Shown here: positions 52,603 to 61,807 of the stretch, one piece after another
Layout: every line of letters begins with the position of its first letter
Numbering within the stretch: the first letter of the stretch is position 1
Assembly: GCF_016803135.1 (NCBI RefSeq)
Contig: NZ_JAEVFE010000001.1
Span: forward strand, 434,001-498,000
DNA length: 64,000 bases
Reading direction: 5' to 3'
From: Altererythrobacter sp. C41
GTDB lineage: Bacteria > Pseudomonadota > Alphaproteobacteria > Sphingomonadales > Sphingomonadaceae
Position numbers and translations under genes: made by a program
Notes under the pieces: generated by a model
The model's input: the letters and a program-made list of their open reading frames with translations, nothing else
The model's database searches: none
Told to the model about the DNA's origin: nothing

Positions 52603-52620
52603 CGCATGCTCCGGCGCGCC

Positions 52621-55368
52621 TCAGGAGGCGGCGCCGTGGCAGTGCTTGTACTTGTTGCCCGAGCCGCAGGGGCACAGCGCGTTGCGGCTGATATCCATGC
52701 CGGCGTAGGGGTTCTCACCCGCAGCGCCGCCCGGACCTGCGGCCGCCTGCGGACTGCCGGCGAGAGCGCCGAACAGCGCGGCCCGCGCCGCCGAACCGTC
52801 GCCGTCGTTCGAATCCTCGAGCCCCGTCAGCGGATCGATATGGCCGGTGAGGAAGTCCGGCAGGTCCGGCAAGGCCTGCTGCGGCGGCGGGGCGAGGCGC
52901 AGTTCGCTCTTGAGCAGGATCGAGGTGATGTCCTCGCGCAGCTTGTCGAGCATCGATTCGAACAGGCCGAAGGCTTCCTGCTTGTACTCGTTGATCGGCT
53001 GCTTCTGCGCATAGGCACGCAGGAACACGACCTGCCTCAGAGCGTCGAGCGTCGCGAGGTGTTCCTTCCAGTGGTAGTCGAGCCGTTCGAGCAGGATCGA
53101 CTTTTCGACCTGGCGCCAGATCGATGGATCGTTGTCCGCCATCTTGCGCTCCATGATCCCGTCGACCTCGGCGCGAACACGTTCTTCGATGATCTCCGGA
53201 TCGAGGGTATCCTCCTGCATCCAGGCATCGATCGGCGGATTGATACCGAGCACTTCTGCGACGCGCTCCTTCAGGCCCTCCACGTCCCATTGCTCGGGAT
53301 AGGATTCGGGCGGGCAGGCGGCGCCGACGATACCGGCCACCGTATCGTGGCGCATGTCCACCACCACGTCGTCGACCCGTTCGCTGTCCATGATCTCCGC
53401 GCGCTGCTCGTAGATCACCTTGCGCTGGTCGTTCATCACGTCGTCGAATTCGACGACCTGCTTGCGGGTGTCGTAGTTGCGCGCCTCGACCTTCTTCTGC
53501 GCGGTCTCGATCGCTTTCGAGAGCCAGCGTGAGCCGATCGCTTCGCCGTCTTCCAGATTCGAGTTCATCATGCGGGCGAACAGCGTGTCCGGCCCGAAGA
53601 TGCGCAGCAGATCGTCCTCGAGGCAGAGATAGAAGCGCGAGAGACCCGGGTCGCCCTGACGGCCCGAGCGGCCGCGAAGCTGGTTGTCGATACGGCGCGA
53701 TTCGTGCCGTTCCGTGCCCAGCACGAACAACCCGCCCGCTTCGAGCACCTTGGCCTTCTCCGCGGCAACCTCTTCGCGGATCTTCGCGATCGCGGCGTCC
53801 TTCTCGGGGCCCTCTTCCATATCGCGAAGCTCGTCGTCGACCCGGAAGTCGACGTTACCGCCAAGCTGGATGTCGGTGCCGCGGCCGGCCATGTTGGTCG
53901 CGATGGTCACCGCGCCGAGGCGGCCCGCCTGCGCCACGATGTGCGCTTCCATCTCGTGGAAGCGGGCGTTGAGCACGTTGTGCTTCACGCCCTCCTCGTC
54001 GAGGAACTTGGACAGCAACTCGCTCTTCTCGATCGAGACGGTACCGACGAGCACCGGCTGGCCGATCTCGTTCTTCTCGCGGATCGCCTTGGCGATGGCT
54101 TTGAACTTGTCCTGCGTGTTCTTGTAGAACTCGTCTTCCTCGTCGAGGCGCTGCACGGGCACGTTGGTCGGAATCTCGACCACGTTCATCTTGTAGATGT
54201 CCCAGAACTCGGCCGCCTCGGTCGCAGCAGTGCCGGTCATGCCCGACAGCTTGGGGTACATGCGGAAATAATTCTGGAAGGTGATCGAGGCCATCGTCTG
54301 GTTCTCGGGCTCGATTTTGACACCCTCCTTGGCTTCGACCGCCTGGTGCAGACCGTTCGACCACCGGCGCCCCTCCATCATGCGGCCGGTGAACTCGTCG
54401 ATGATGACGACCTTTCCGTCCTTCACGATGTAATCGATGTCGCGCTTGAACATCATGTTGGCCTTGAGCGCCTGGTCCAGATGATGGACGACCTGGGTGT
54501 TCTCGACGTCGTAGAGATTGTCGGTCTCGAGCAGGCCCGCTTCGGCGAGCATCTGCTCGACCTTCTCGATCCCGTCCTCGGTCCAGGTGATGTTCTTGGT
54601 CTTCTCGTCTGCATCGTAGAAGCTGTCGTCGATCCGCTTCACGATCTCGTCGATCGAGACGTAGAGTTCGGTCTTGTCTTCGGTCGGGCCGGAGATGATC
54701 AGCGGGGTGCGCGCCTCGTCGATCAGGATCGAGTCCACCTCGTCGACGATCGCGAAATTGAACGGGCGCTGCACCATCTGGCGGCGCTCGTGCTTCATGT
54801 TGTCGCGCAGGTAATCGAACCCGAATTCGTTGTTGGTGCCGTAGGTGATGTCCGAACCGTAGGCTTCGCGCCGCTGGTATTCGTCGAGATTGGGCACGAT
54901 CACGCCGACGGTCAGGCCCAGCCAGCTATAGAGCCGTCCCATGTGCTCCGCGTCGCGGCGGGCGAGATAGTCGTTGACGGTGACGACGTGCACGCCCTTG
55001 CCCTCGATCGCGTTGAGGTAGGTCGCGAGCGTGGCGACGAGGGTCTTGCCTTCGCCAGTCTTCATCTCCGCGATTTCGCCGCGATGGAGCACGATGCCGC
55101 CGACCATCTGCACATCGAAATGCCGCATGCCGAGCACGCGCTGCGACGCCTCGCGCACGGTGGCGAACGCTTCGGGCAGGATGTCGTCGAGCGTCTTGCC
55201 CTCTTCGAGCTGCGCACGGAATTTGGCGGTCTGGGCTTGGAGTTCCTCGTCGGAGAACGCCTGGATCTGCTCCTCGAGCGCGTTGATCTGGTTGACGATC
55301 TTGCCCAGCGACTTGACGTAGCGGTCGTTGGACGAGCCGAAAATGGACTTGGCGATTGCTTGGAACAT
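52621..55368 (-). CDS. secA: Preprotein translocase ATPase SecA
   Basis: SecA drives preproteins through SecYEG. The 915-aa protein begins [16 protein letters not shown] and has Walker [17 protein letters not shown], Walker [22 protein letters not shown], the preprotein-binding region, [35 protein letters not shown], and a C-terminal zinc finger [13 protein letters not shown] (residues near 900). The last region binds SecB and lipids. The gene stands alone between tRNA-Asn and a small secreted-protein gene, with a strong terminator 19 bp past the stop. Confidence 0.98.
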   Translation of the reverse strand: MFQAIAKSIFGSSNDRYVKSLGKIVNQINALEEQIQAFSDEELQAQTAKFRAQLEEGKTLDDILPEAFATVREASQRVLGMRHFDVQMVGGIVLHRGEIAEMKTGEGKTLVATLATYLNAIEGKGVHVVTVNDYLARRDAEHMGRLYSWLGLTVGVIVPNLDEYQRREAYGSDITYGTNNEFGFDYLRDNMKHERRQMVQRPFNFAIVDEVDSILIDEARTPLIISGPTEDKTELYVSIDEIVKRIDDSFYDADEKTKNITWTEDGIEKVEQMLAEAGLLETDNLYDVENTQVVHHLDQALKANMMFKRDIDYIVKDGKVVIIDEFTGRMMEGRRWSNGLHQAVEAKEGVKIEPENQTMASITFQNYFRMYPKLSGMTGTAATEAAEFWDIYKMNVVEIPTNVPVQRLDEEDEFYKNTQDKFKAIAKAIREKNEIGQPVLVGTVSIEKSELLSKFLDEEGVKHNVLNARFHEMEAHIVAQAGRLGAVTIATNMAGRGTDIQLGGNVDFRVDDELRDMEEGPEKDAAIAKIREEVAAEKAKVLEAGGLFVLGTERHESRRIDNQLRGRSGRQGDPGLSRFYLCLEDDLLRIFGPDTLFARMMNSNLEDGEAIGSRWLSKAIETAQKKVEARNYDTRKQVVEFDDVMNDQRKVIYEQRAEIMDSERVDDVVVDMRHDTVAGIVGAACPPESYPEQWDVEGLKERVAEVLGINPPIDAWMQEDTLDPEIIEERVRAEVDGIMERKMADNDPSIWRQVEKSILLERLDYHWKEHLATLDALRQVVFLRAYAQKQPINEYKQEAFGLFESMLDKLREDITSILLKSELRLAPPPQQALPDLPDFLTGHIDPLTGLEDSNDGDGSAARAALFGALAGSPQAAAGPGGAAGENPYAGMDISRNALCPCGSGNKYKHCHGAAS

Positions 55369-55461
55369 GAAAGGGGTCCTGTCCGGACTGGAAATGGATG
55401 GAAGCCGCCCGCGCGCGTTCGGCGCCGGCGGCAGATCACGTCGGAAAATGCGGAAATGCGC

Positions 55462-55734
55462 CTATTCGAAGGCGCGGTCGGGGCCGAACTGAACGGTCGG
55501 GATGTAGATCGTGACCGGTTTGCAAACCTTGCAGCCCGGCGCAGTATCGGCCTTCGCGGGCAGTTTGCTCTTGCGGGCGGCGGCCTGGCAACGCTGGGTC
55601 TTCCCCGGCTGCGCCTCTTCCGCCCGGTTGCTGACTTCCGCGCTCAGCGCCTGCGCAAACGCCGCGTTCGCGGGCGTGCCGGTAGCGGCAAGCCCGGTAA
55701 TGAGCGCAAGGCAGGCGAGAAGGCGGGTCAGCAT
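55462..55734 (-). CDS. Small secreted hypothetical protein upstream of secA
   Basis: This 90-aa protein has a signal peptide (MLTRLLACLALITGLAATGTPANA, cleavage near 24) and a Lys/Ala-rich mature part with a CKVC pair (APGCKVCKPVTIYIP) and one more Cys (RCQAAARK). The ATG at 55734 is preferred, since upstream in-frame codons lack a ribosome binding site and overlap the argJ region. The 93-bp gap to secA suggests possible co-transcription. The family is not recognised. Confidence 0.6.
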   Translation of the reverse strand: MLTRLLACLALITGLAATGTPANAAFAQALSAEVSNRAEEAQPGKTQRCQAAARKSKLPAKADTAPGCKVCKPVTIYIPTVQFGPDRAFE

Positions 55735-55820
55735 CTCGGCGCAAGATAGGTGCTGTTCGTCCGATCGTCCACCTAGAAAGCCGCATTTACCCCCGCGTGC
55801 CGTCCGGGTAGGAGCCGGCC

Positions 55821-57047
55821 ATGGATCTCGAACGCTCACCCCTCGCTCTGCCCTTCCCCGACATGCCTCCGATCGCCGGCGTGGTGCCGCGCGTCGCGCG
55901 CGCCGGGTACAAGAACTGGGGGCGCTGCGATCTGACCTACGTCGAGCTTGCTGAAGGCACGGTAGTCGCCGGCGTCTTCACGCGCAGCGTCTGCTGTTCG
56001 AGCGAGGTCGAACTGGGCCGCGAGCAGGTCAAGGCCGGGCGGGCGCGGGCGCTGGTGGTCAACGCGGGCAACTCCAACGCCTTCACCGGCTATCGGGGGC
56101 GCGAGGCGGTGGAAGCGATCATGGCACAGGTCGCCGAACACCTCGGCTGCCCGAAGACCGAGGTGTTCGTCTCCTCCACCGGCGTGATCGGCGTGCCCCT
56201 GCCGAAGGACAAGGCTCGCGCCGGGATCGCCGCAGCGCTCGAAGCCGACGAATGTTCATGGGAGGAAGCGGCCGCAACCATCGGAACCACCGACACTTTC
56301 CCCAAGGGCGCCACCGCACAGGCGGTGGTCGGCGATACCACGGTGACACTCTCCGCCATCATCAAGGGCAGCGGCATGATCGCGCCGGACATGGCGACGA
56401 TGCTCGGCTATGTCTTCACCGACGCGGCCGTCGAACCCGCATTCCTGCACCGCCTGCTGTCGGAAGCCAACGAACGGACGTTCTCCTGCATCACCGTCGA
56501 CAGCGACACCTCGACCAGCGATACCGTGCTCGCCTTCGCCACGGGCAAGGCGGGCAACGCGCCGATATCCTCGTTCGACGACCCCGGCGCCGATGCCTTC
56601 GCCGCCGCGCTGCACGACATCTGCCGCCAGCTTGCGCATCTCGTGGTCCGCGACGGCGAGGGAGCGCGCAAGTTCATCGAGATCGCGGTGACCGGCGCCG
56701 TGTCCGACGAAAGCGCCCGCAGGATCGGCCTCGCGATCGCCAACTCGCCGCTGGTCAAGACCGCCATCGCGGGCGAGGATGCGAACTGGGGCCGCGTGGT
56801 CATGGCCGTGGGCAAGGCGGGCGAGCCCGCCGACCGCGACCGGCTCTCGATCGGCTTCGGCGGCCAGTGGACCGCGCGCAACGGGTTGCCGCTCGCCGAT
56901 TACGACGAAGCGCCCGTCGCCGAACATCTGAAAGGCAACGAAATCGCGATCGCGGTCGATCTGGGCCTCGGCGACGGCCGGGCTACCGTATGGACCTGCG
57001 ATCTCACCCACGGCTACATCGCGATCAACGCGGACTATCGATCGTGA
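55821..57047 (+). CDS. argJ: Glutamate N-acetyltransferase / amino-acid acetyltransferase (bifunctional ArgJ)
   Basis: ArgJ recycles the acetyl group from N-acetylornithine to glutamate in arginine synthesis. The 408-aa protein self-cleaves at its catalytic Thr; the motif KGSGMIAPDMATMLGY places it at about Thr193. Other marks are VVNAGNSNAFTG, SSTGVIGVPLP, TFSCITVDSDTSTSDT, GEGARKFIEI and EDANWGR. An ArgJ with glutamate activity often also acts on acetyl-CoA, but which form this is cannot be read. The stop overlaps the GTG of the next gene (GTGA). Confidence 0.95.
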   Translation: MDLERSPLALPFPDMPPIAGVVPRVARAGYKNWGRCDLTYVELAEGTVVAGVFTRSVCCSSEVELGREQVKAGRARALVVNAGNSNAFTGYRGREAVEAIMAQVAEHLGCPKTEVFVSSTGVIGVPLPKDKARAGIAAALEADECSWEEAAATIGTTDTFPKGATAQAVVGDTTVTLSAIIKGSGMIAPDMATMLGYVFTDAAVEPAFLHRLLSEANERTFSCITVDSDTSTSDTVLAFATGKAGNAPISSFDDPGADAFAAALHDICRQLAHLVVRDGEGARKFIEIAVTGAVSDESARRIGLAIANSPLVKTAIAGEDANWGRVVMAVGKAGEPADRDRLSIGFGGQWTARNGLPLADYDEAPVAEHLKGNEIAIAVDLGLGDGRATVWTCDLTHGYIAINADYRS

Positions 57048-57844
57048 GCCTGCTCGACCGCGAAATCCTCGCCCTGATGCGGCGCGTGAGCGAGGAGGCG
57101 ATCGTGCCCCTCTACCGCGCACTGGCGGACGACCAGATCGTGGCCAAGGCGCCCGGCGATGTGGTGACGGTGGCGGACCATGCAGCGGAGGCCATGCTCG
57201 CCGAGGCGCTGGCCGCCTTCGAACCTGCATTGCCGGTCGTCGGCGAGGAAGCCTCCCACGCCGATGCCGCAGTGCAGGATGCGCTGGCCGGCGATTGCTG
57301 GATCGTCGATCCGCTCGACGGGACGCGCAACTTCGCGCGCGGAGAACCGCCGTTCGGGATCATCATTGCGCGCGCAGAAGGCGGCGTTGCCCGCTCGGGC
57401 TGGATCTACGATTGCCTGAGCGGCCGCTTCTGCGCCGCGCATGAGGGGCACGGCGCGTTCGTCGACGGCGAACGGATCGAGGCCCAGCCCACCGGCGAAA
57501 CGCCGCCGGTGGCGGCCATTTCGCTGATCTTCATGGACGAATCGAGGCGCGAGACGGTGAAGCGGCGGATCGCTCCGCACTACCGCCTGACCGACATCCC
57601 CTACTGCGCGGCCGAGCAGTACCCGCGCCTCGCGCTGGGCGTGAACGATGTCTCGATCTTCGAGCGGACGCTGGCCTGGGACCACGCCGCCGGGGTGCTG
57701 TGGCTCAACGAGGCCGGCGGCAAGGCGGCACGGCCGGACGGTTCACCCTATCGGGTCGACGAATGGGAGAAGCCGGGCCTGCTCGGTGCGGCAAGCCCGG
57801 CGCTGTGGGATGATCTGGCGAAGCGGATGGCGTCGCTCGACTGA
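57044..57844 (+). CDS. Inositol-monophosphatase-family phosphatase
   Basis: This 266-aa member of the IMPase/FBPase/HisN group has VVGEEASHAD (metal Glu), CWIVDPLDGTRNFARGEPPFGI (DPLDGT) and ERTLAWDHAAGVLWLNEAGG (WDHAA). The SAH-type loop differs from SuhB, and HisN-type histidinol phosphatase or a CysQ-like role is possible. Its translational coupling to argJ by GTGA would fit an amino-acid pathway, but this is not conclusive. The GTG start at 57044 is dictated by that overlap and by conservation from LLDREILALM. It is paralogous to the gene at 22107. Confidence 0.87.
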   Translation: MSLLDREILALMRRVSEEAIVPLYRALADDQIVAKAPGDVVTVADHAAEAMLAEALAAFEPALPVVGEEASHADAAVQDALAGDCWIVDPLDGTRNFARGEPPFGIIIARAEGGVARSGWIYDCLSGRFCAAHEGHGAFVDGERIEAQPTGETPPVAAISLIFMDESRRETVKRRIAPHYRLTDIPYCAAEQYPRLALGVNDVSIFERTLAWDHAAGVLWLNEAGGKAARPDGSPYRVDEWEKPGLLGAASPALWDDLAKRMASLD

Positions 57845-57846
57845 AG

Positions 57847-57944
57847 CCCCTCCTCTTCAGAGGAGGGGTTGGAGTGGTGCTTGCCGCAGCGGACGCTGGC
57901 GCGTCCGTAACCACCCCTCGATCCCCTCCTTTGAAAAGGAGGGG
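57847..57944. repeat. Palindromic repeat, family B, between the phosphatase gene and trxA
   Basis: The left hairpin CCCCTCCTC-TTCA-GAGGAGGGG is at 57847-57868 and the right hairpin CCCCTCC...GGAGGGG at 57923-57944. Between them lies GTGGTGCTTGC, as in the copy at 35260. The element starts 3 bp past the phosphatase stop and ends 7 bp before the trxA stop, filling the convergent gap. Confidence 0.8.
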
Positions 57945-57951
57945 AGGAAAC

Positions 57952-58272
57952 TCACAGCTCGCTTTCCAGCCACCCCTTGAGCTGGCTCTTGGGCGCGGCG
58001 CCGAGCTTCTGCGCAACCGGCTTGCCGTCCTTGAACAATACCATCAGCGGAATCGACTGGACGCCGATCTGACCGGGCACGCCGGTATTCTCCATGATGT
58101 CCATCTTGGCGATCGTCACCTTGTCGGCCAGTTCCTCGCTGATTTCCTCGAGCGCAGGCGCGATCATCTTGCAGGGGCCGCACCAGTCGGCCCAGAAATC
58201 GACAAGCACGGGCTTGTCGCTGTCGAGCACATCGGCCTGGAAGCTGGCATCGGTGACGTTGACGGTCGCCAT
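57952..58272 (-). CDS. trxA: Thioredoxin
   Basis: This 106-aa thioredoxin has the active site WADWCGPCKMIAP (Cys31 and Cys34), the cis-Pro segment VQSIPLMVLFKDGKPV and the usual start VTDASFQADVLDS. It reduces disulfides in the cytosol. It lies 25 bp after addA on the same strand, so the three genes addB-addA-trxA probably form one transcript ending at the family B repeat. Confidence 0.97.
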   Translation of the reverse strand: MATVNVTDASFQADVLDSDKPVLVDFWADWCGPCKMIAPALEEISEELADKVTIAKMDIMENTGVPGQIGVQSIPLMVLFKDGKPVAQKLGAAPKSQLKGWLESEL

Positions 58273-58297
58273 GGGGAATCTCCTGTTGTGTTGCCCT

Positions 58298-61200
58298 CTA
58301 TTTAGGGCCGCGGTCTACCGGCTCAACGGGCGCGCGGCCAAAGCTTTCCTGCGCTGTGGACAAGGCGGCGTTCTGCGCGGCCAGAACCTCCGCAGGAATC
58401 GCGACGAGCCGCGGGGCCTGCGTGTAGAGCACCGCCGCGGCGATCTCTCTGCCCGGATAGATCTGCGCAAGCGCGGCGGCGTATGCTGCCATCTGGCGGA
58501 TCGTGGATGGCGGCACGCGATCGAGCGTCTCGGGCGGACGCCGCGCGGTCTTGAAATCGACCACCGTCACGCGGTTCGCTTCGACGAGCAGCCGGTCGGC
58601 GGTCCCTGCAATGACCTGCCCCTCGACGATCGCCGCCAGCGGGACCTCGGCCAGCGCCCCCGGGGCGAAAACCTGCGCGAAGGCGGGATCGGCCATTACG
58701 GCAAGAGCGGAGGCGAGCACTTGTTCACGCACATCACCGGACAGGCCCTGCCCCTGCCGTTCGAGCCATTCGCGCCCGATCCGCTCGCGATCCGCAACCG
58801 GCACCTCCGGCAACCGCTCGAGCAGCTTGTGCGTCAGCGTGCCGCGCAGCGCCGCCTCGCGCAGCATCTCGGGCGGCAGCGGCGGGTCGGCGCCAGTGTC
58901 CTCGCCTGCCGAGGACGGCGCGAGAGGACGCGGCGGCCGGGGCTCGGGGCCGACAGGTGTGGTGGCCCAGGCGGGCAGCGAGCGTGCCGCCTTTCGCTCC
59001 GCCGGGTCCTCGACCGGCAGTGCCGGCGCCGGGATGCCGATCTCCCACCGTGCCCCCCACAGGTCGTCCGCGAGGCCGTCGCCCTCGAACAATGGGCGAA
59101 GGCGCGCGTACCAACTGTCGGCGTGCGGCTCACCCTTCTCCCGCGGACCGAGCGATCCGCCGATGAACAGCGCCTCCTCGGCCCGTGTCATGGCAACGTA
59201 GAGCAGGCGCCAGTGCTCGCGCATTTCCTCGGCCATCGCCGCCTCGTGCGCGGCGGCGATCGGGCCGAGGCGCTGGTTCTTCGGCAGGCCCGGGATCGGC
59301 ACGGCGCGGCCCTTGTCGCCGCCCGGAACCGGCTCCGCCAGCGTCAGCGCGCCGCCGGAAGGAGGGGTTCCCGTCGCGTCGGCCAGGATCACGATCGGCG
59401 CCTGCAGCCCCTTGGAACCGTGCGCCGTCATCACGCGGACGAGATCGCCCCCCTCGCCCGCCTCGCGCTTGAGCTCGCCCTCGCCCGCATCGAACCAGCG
59501 GATGAAGCCCTGCAGGCTCGCCGGATGCGCGGCGGCATAGGCGTGGGCGGCATTGAGCAGTTCGTCGATCGGATCGTTGACCTCGCTCCCGAGCCGCGCG
59601 GCCAGCCTGCGCCGCCCCTGCCATGGCCCGACGAGTATCCAGTGGAGCATCGCCTGCGGAAGCTCGAAGTCGGCCCGCGCGAGCAGCGCGCCGAGGCGTT
59701 CCAGAGTCTCCACCACGAGCGGCGCGCGCGAGGCGCGCAGGTGCGTCCACAAGCGGATGCCCTTCGGCCGATAGCCGTATTCGAGCAGGTCGTCCTGGCT
59801 CCACCCCCCGAGCGGCGACACCAGCAGATTGGCAAGGTTCAGATCGTCGAACGGCTGCGCGGCGAAGCGCAGCGCCGCCATCAGGTCCTTGACCCCGAGC
59901 GGCGCGCCGAGCCGCAGCCGGTCCACGCCCGCGACGGGCACGCCCGCCGCGTGGAGCCGCGCGACGATCAGACCGGCAAGCTCCTTGCGCTTGCGCACCA
60001 GCACCATGATGTCGCCCGGACCGGCGTTGCGGGGCGTTCCCTTCGCGAGCGGGAATCCTTCGTCGAGCCAGCGCCTGACCTGTCGCGCGATGCGGTCGGC
60101 CATTTGCCGGTCGTGGCGCGAGAGCCAGCCTTCCTCGCCCTCGTCGTCCTCCCCGTCGAGCGCTTCGCCGGTGACCGGCTGCCAGAGCGTGACGAGTCCA
60201 GCCCGCGCCTCGCCAATATGGGGTTCGGACGGTCTGCCAAGCCCGAGTTCGGCAAACCCGACCGCCTCGATCGCGCGATCGACGAAATCGAGCACCGGTT
60301 GTCCCGTGCGGAAGGATTGGCCCAGGCCGTATTCCTGCAAGCGGCGGACCGGAATGTCGGAAAACAGCGTCCCCGCCGCCTTGGACGCATCTTCCGCGGC
60401 TTTCGCCGCCGCTTCCATCTCGCGCTTCACCCGATTGCGCGCGGCCTCGAAGTTCTCCGGGCTGGTGCCCTGGAAGCGGAAGATCGCCTGTTTGTAGTCG
60501 CCGACGGTGAAGATCGTCCGCAGCTTGCCGTCGTGCGCGCCCTCGCCGCTGAAGAAATCGTCGATCAGCGCAAAGACGATCGCCCACTGCTCGGCGTTGG
60601 TATCCTGCGCCTCGTCGATCAGGATGTGATCGAAGCGGCGGTCGAGCTTGTAGCGAATCCACCCCGCCATGTCCGAACGGCCGAGCAGGTCCGCGGCGCG
60701 GCGGATCTGGTCATCGAAATCGACCAGCCCCTCGCGCGCCTTGGCTTCCTCCCATAGCAGCGCGAACTTGCGGCCGAGCTCGAGCAGCGGCGAGATATTC
60801 TCCGCCAGCGCCAGAAGGCCGAGGAACTCGCGCACTTTGCCGATGCACTCGCCCGCCCGCGCGCTGGCGCCGGAGAATGCGGGATCGGTGGATTTGGGCA
60901 GCTTGGGATTGCCGTTCTTGTAGAACAGCGCATCGGCCAGCGCCTCGATCCCCGCCGCGCGCATGGAGCCATCACCGTCGAGCCAGGCGCCGATCGCCTC
61001 GACCGCCGCGGCGCCGGTCTTGCCCTTCCACGCGCGGTACTGCGCGAGGCATTCCCTCAGCGCCGCAACGTCGAAGCTTTCGTCAGCGCAGAGCGTCGCC
61101 GCGTCCTCCGGCCGGGCATCGGCTTCCAGCCCCAAGAGCCGGTTGACGCGCGGACGCATCGGCGGCTGCCAGGCGCCGGGGCCGAACCAGAGCTCGCTCG

Positions 61201-61807
61201 CGCCGGCGCAGCGCATGAGCCACGCGCGCACGCCGTCGGGCCCCTTATCACAGCTGAGCCTGGCGATAGCATCGAGCGTCGCCCCGTCCCCCTCGCGTTC
61301 CGCCGCGAGCAGCATGTCCGCCAGCACGTCGTGCGAAAGCAGCTCGCACTCCCGATCCTCCATCGGGCGCGAGCCGGGGACGATCCGCGCTTCCTCCGGG
61401 AACGTCGCGAGCAGCCACTGGGCAAAGGCATGGATCGTGTCGATCCTCAGCCCCCCGCCCGGCGTGTCGAGTACGCTCGCAAACAGCGTCCGCGCCCGCG
61501 CCTGAGTCTCGGGATCGAACGGCGCACCGATCGCCTTGAGCTCGCCCGCCAGCGCGGCCGGATCCATCCGCACCCATCGCGCGAGCACATCGTTGACCCG
61601 CACCGCCATCTCCGCCGCGCCGGCCTTGGTGAAGGTCAGGCACAGGATCTGCGACGGATCGGTATCCGGCTGAAGCAGCAGACGCAGCACGCGCGCCGAA
61701 AGAACCTGCGTCTTGCCCGTCCCGGCCGAAGCGGAAAGCCAGACGCACTCGCGCGGATCGACTGCCGCGCGCTGATTGCCGTGGAGCGGATAGACCTTGC
61801 CGCTCAT
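58298..61807 (-). CDS. addA: AddA, double-strand break repair helicase-nuclease subunit
   Basis: AddA pairs with AddB as the alphaproteobacterial counterpart of RecBCD, processing double-strand ends for recombination. The 1169-aa protein is a UvrD-type helicase with Walker A LSASAGTGKTQVLSARVLRLL, LIDEAQDTNAEQWAI (Walker B) and later helicase motifs (VMTAHGSKGLQAPIVIL, LLYVAMTRAEEALF). A C-terminal RecB-like nuclease follows, with TVVDFKTARRPPE. The ATG at 61807 overlaps the addB stop as ATGA. The N-terminal MSGKVYPLHGNQRAAVDP is typical. Confidence 0.95.
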   Translation of the reverse strand: MSGKVYPLHGNQRAAVDPRECVWLSASAGTGKTQVLSARVLRLLLQPDTDPSQILCLTFTKAGAAEMAVRVNDVLARWVRMDPAALAGELKAIGAPFDPETQARARTLFASVLDTPGGGLRIDTIHAFAQWLLATFPEEARIVPGSRPMEDRECELLSHDVLADMLLAAEREGDGATLDAIARLSCDKGPDGVRAWLMRCAGASELWFGPGAWQPPMRPRVNRLLGLEADARPEDAATLCADESFDVAALRECLAQYRAWKGKTGAAAVEAIGAWLDGDGSMRAAGIEALADALFYKNGNPKLPKSTDPAFSGASARAGECIGKVREFLGLLALAENISPLLELGRKFALLWEEAKAREGLVDFDDQIRRAADLLGRSDMAGWIRYKLDRRFDHILIDEAQDTNAEQWAIVFALIDDFFSGEGAHDGKLRTIFTVGDYKQAIFRFQGTSPENFEAARNRVKREMEAAAKAAEDASKAAGTLFSDIPVRRLQEYGLGQSFRTGQPVLDFVDRAIEAVGFAELGLGRPSEPHIGEARAGLVTLWQPVTGEALDGEDDEGEEGWLSRHDRQMADRIARQVRRWLDEGFPLAKGTPRNAGPGDIMVLVRKRKELAGLIVARLHAAGVPVAGVDRLRLGAPLGVKDLMAALRFAAQPFDDLNLANLLVSPLGGWSQDDLLEYGYRPKGIRLWTHLRASRAPLVVETLERLGALLARADFELPQAMLHWILVGPWQGRRRLAARLGSEVNDPIDELLNAAHAYAAAHPASLQGFIRWFDAGEGELKREAGEGGDLVRVMTAHGSKGLQAPIVILADATGTPPSGGALTLAEPVPGGDKGRAVPIPGLPKNQRLGPIAAAHEAAMAEEMREHWRLLYVAMTRAEEALFIGGSLGPREKGEPHADSWYARLRPLFEGDGLADDLWGARWEIGIPAPALPVEDPAERKAARSLPAWATTPVGPEPRPPRPLAPSSAGEDTGADPPLPPEMLREAALRGTLTHKLLERLPEVPVADRERIGREWLERQGQGLSGDVREQVLASALAVMADPAFAQVFAPGALAEVPLAAIVEGQVIAGTADRLLVEANRVTVVDFKTARRPPETLDRVPPSTIRQMAAYAAALAQIYPGREIAAAVLYTQAPRLVAIPAEVLAAQNAALSTAQESFGRAPVEPVDRGPK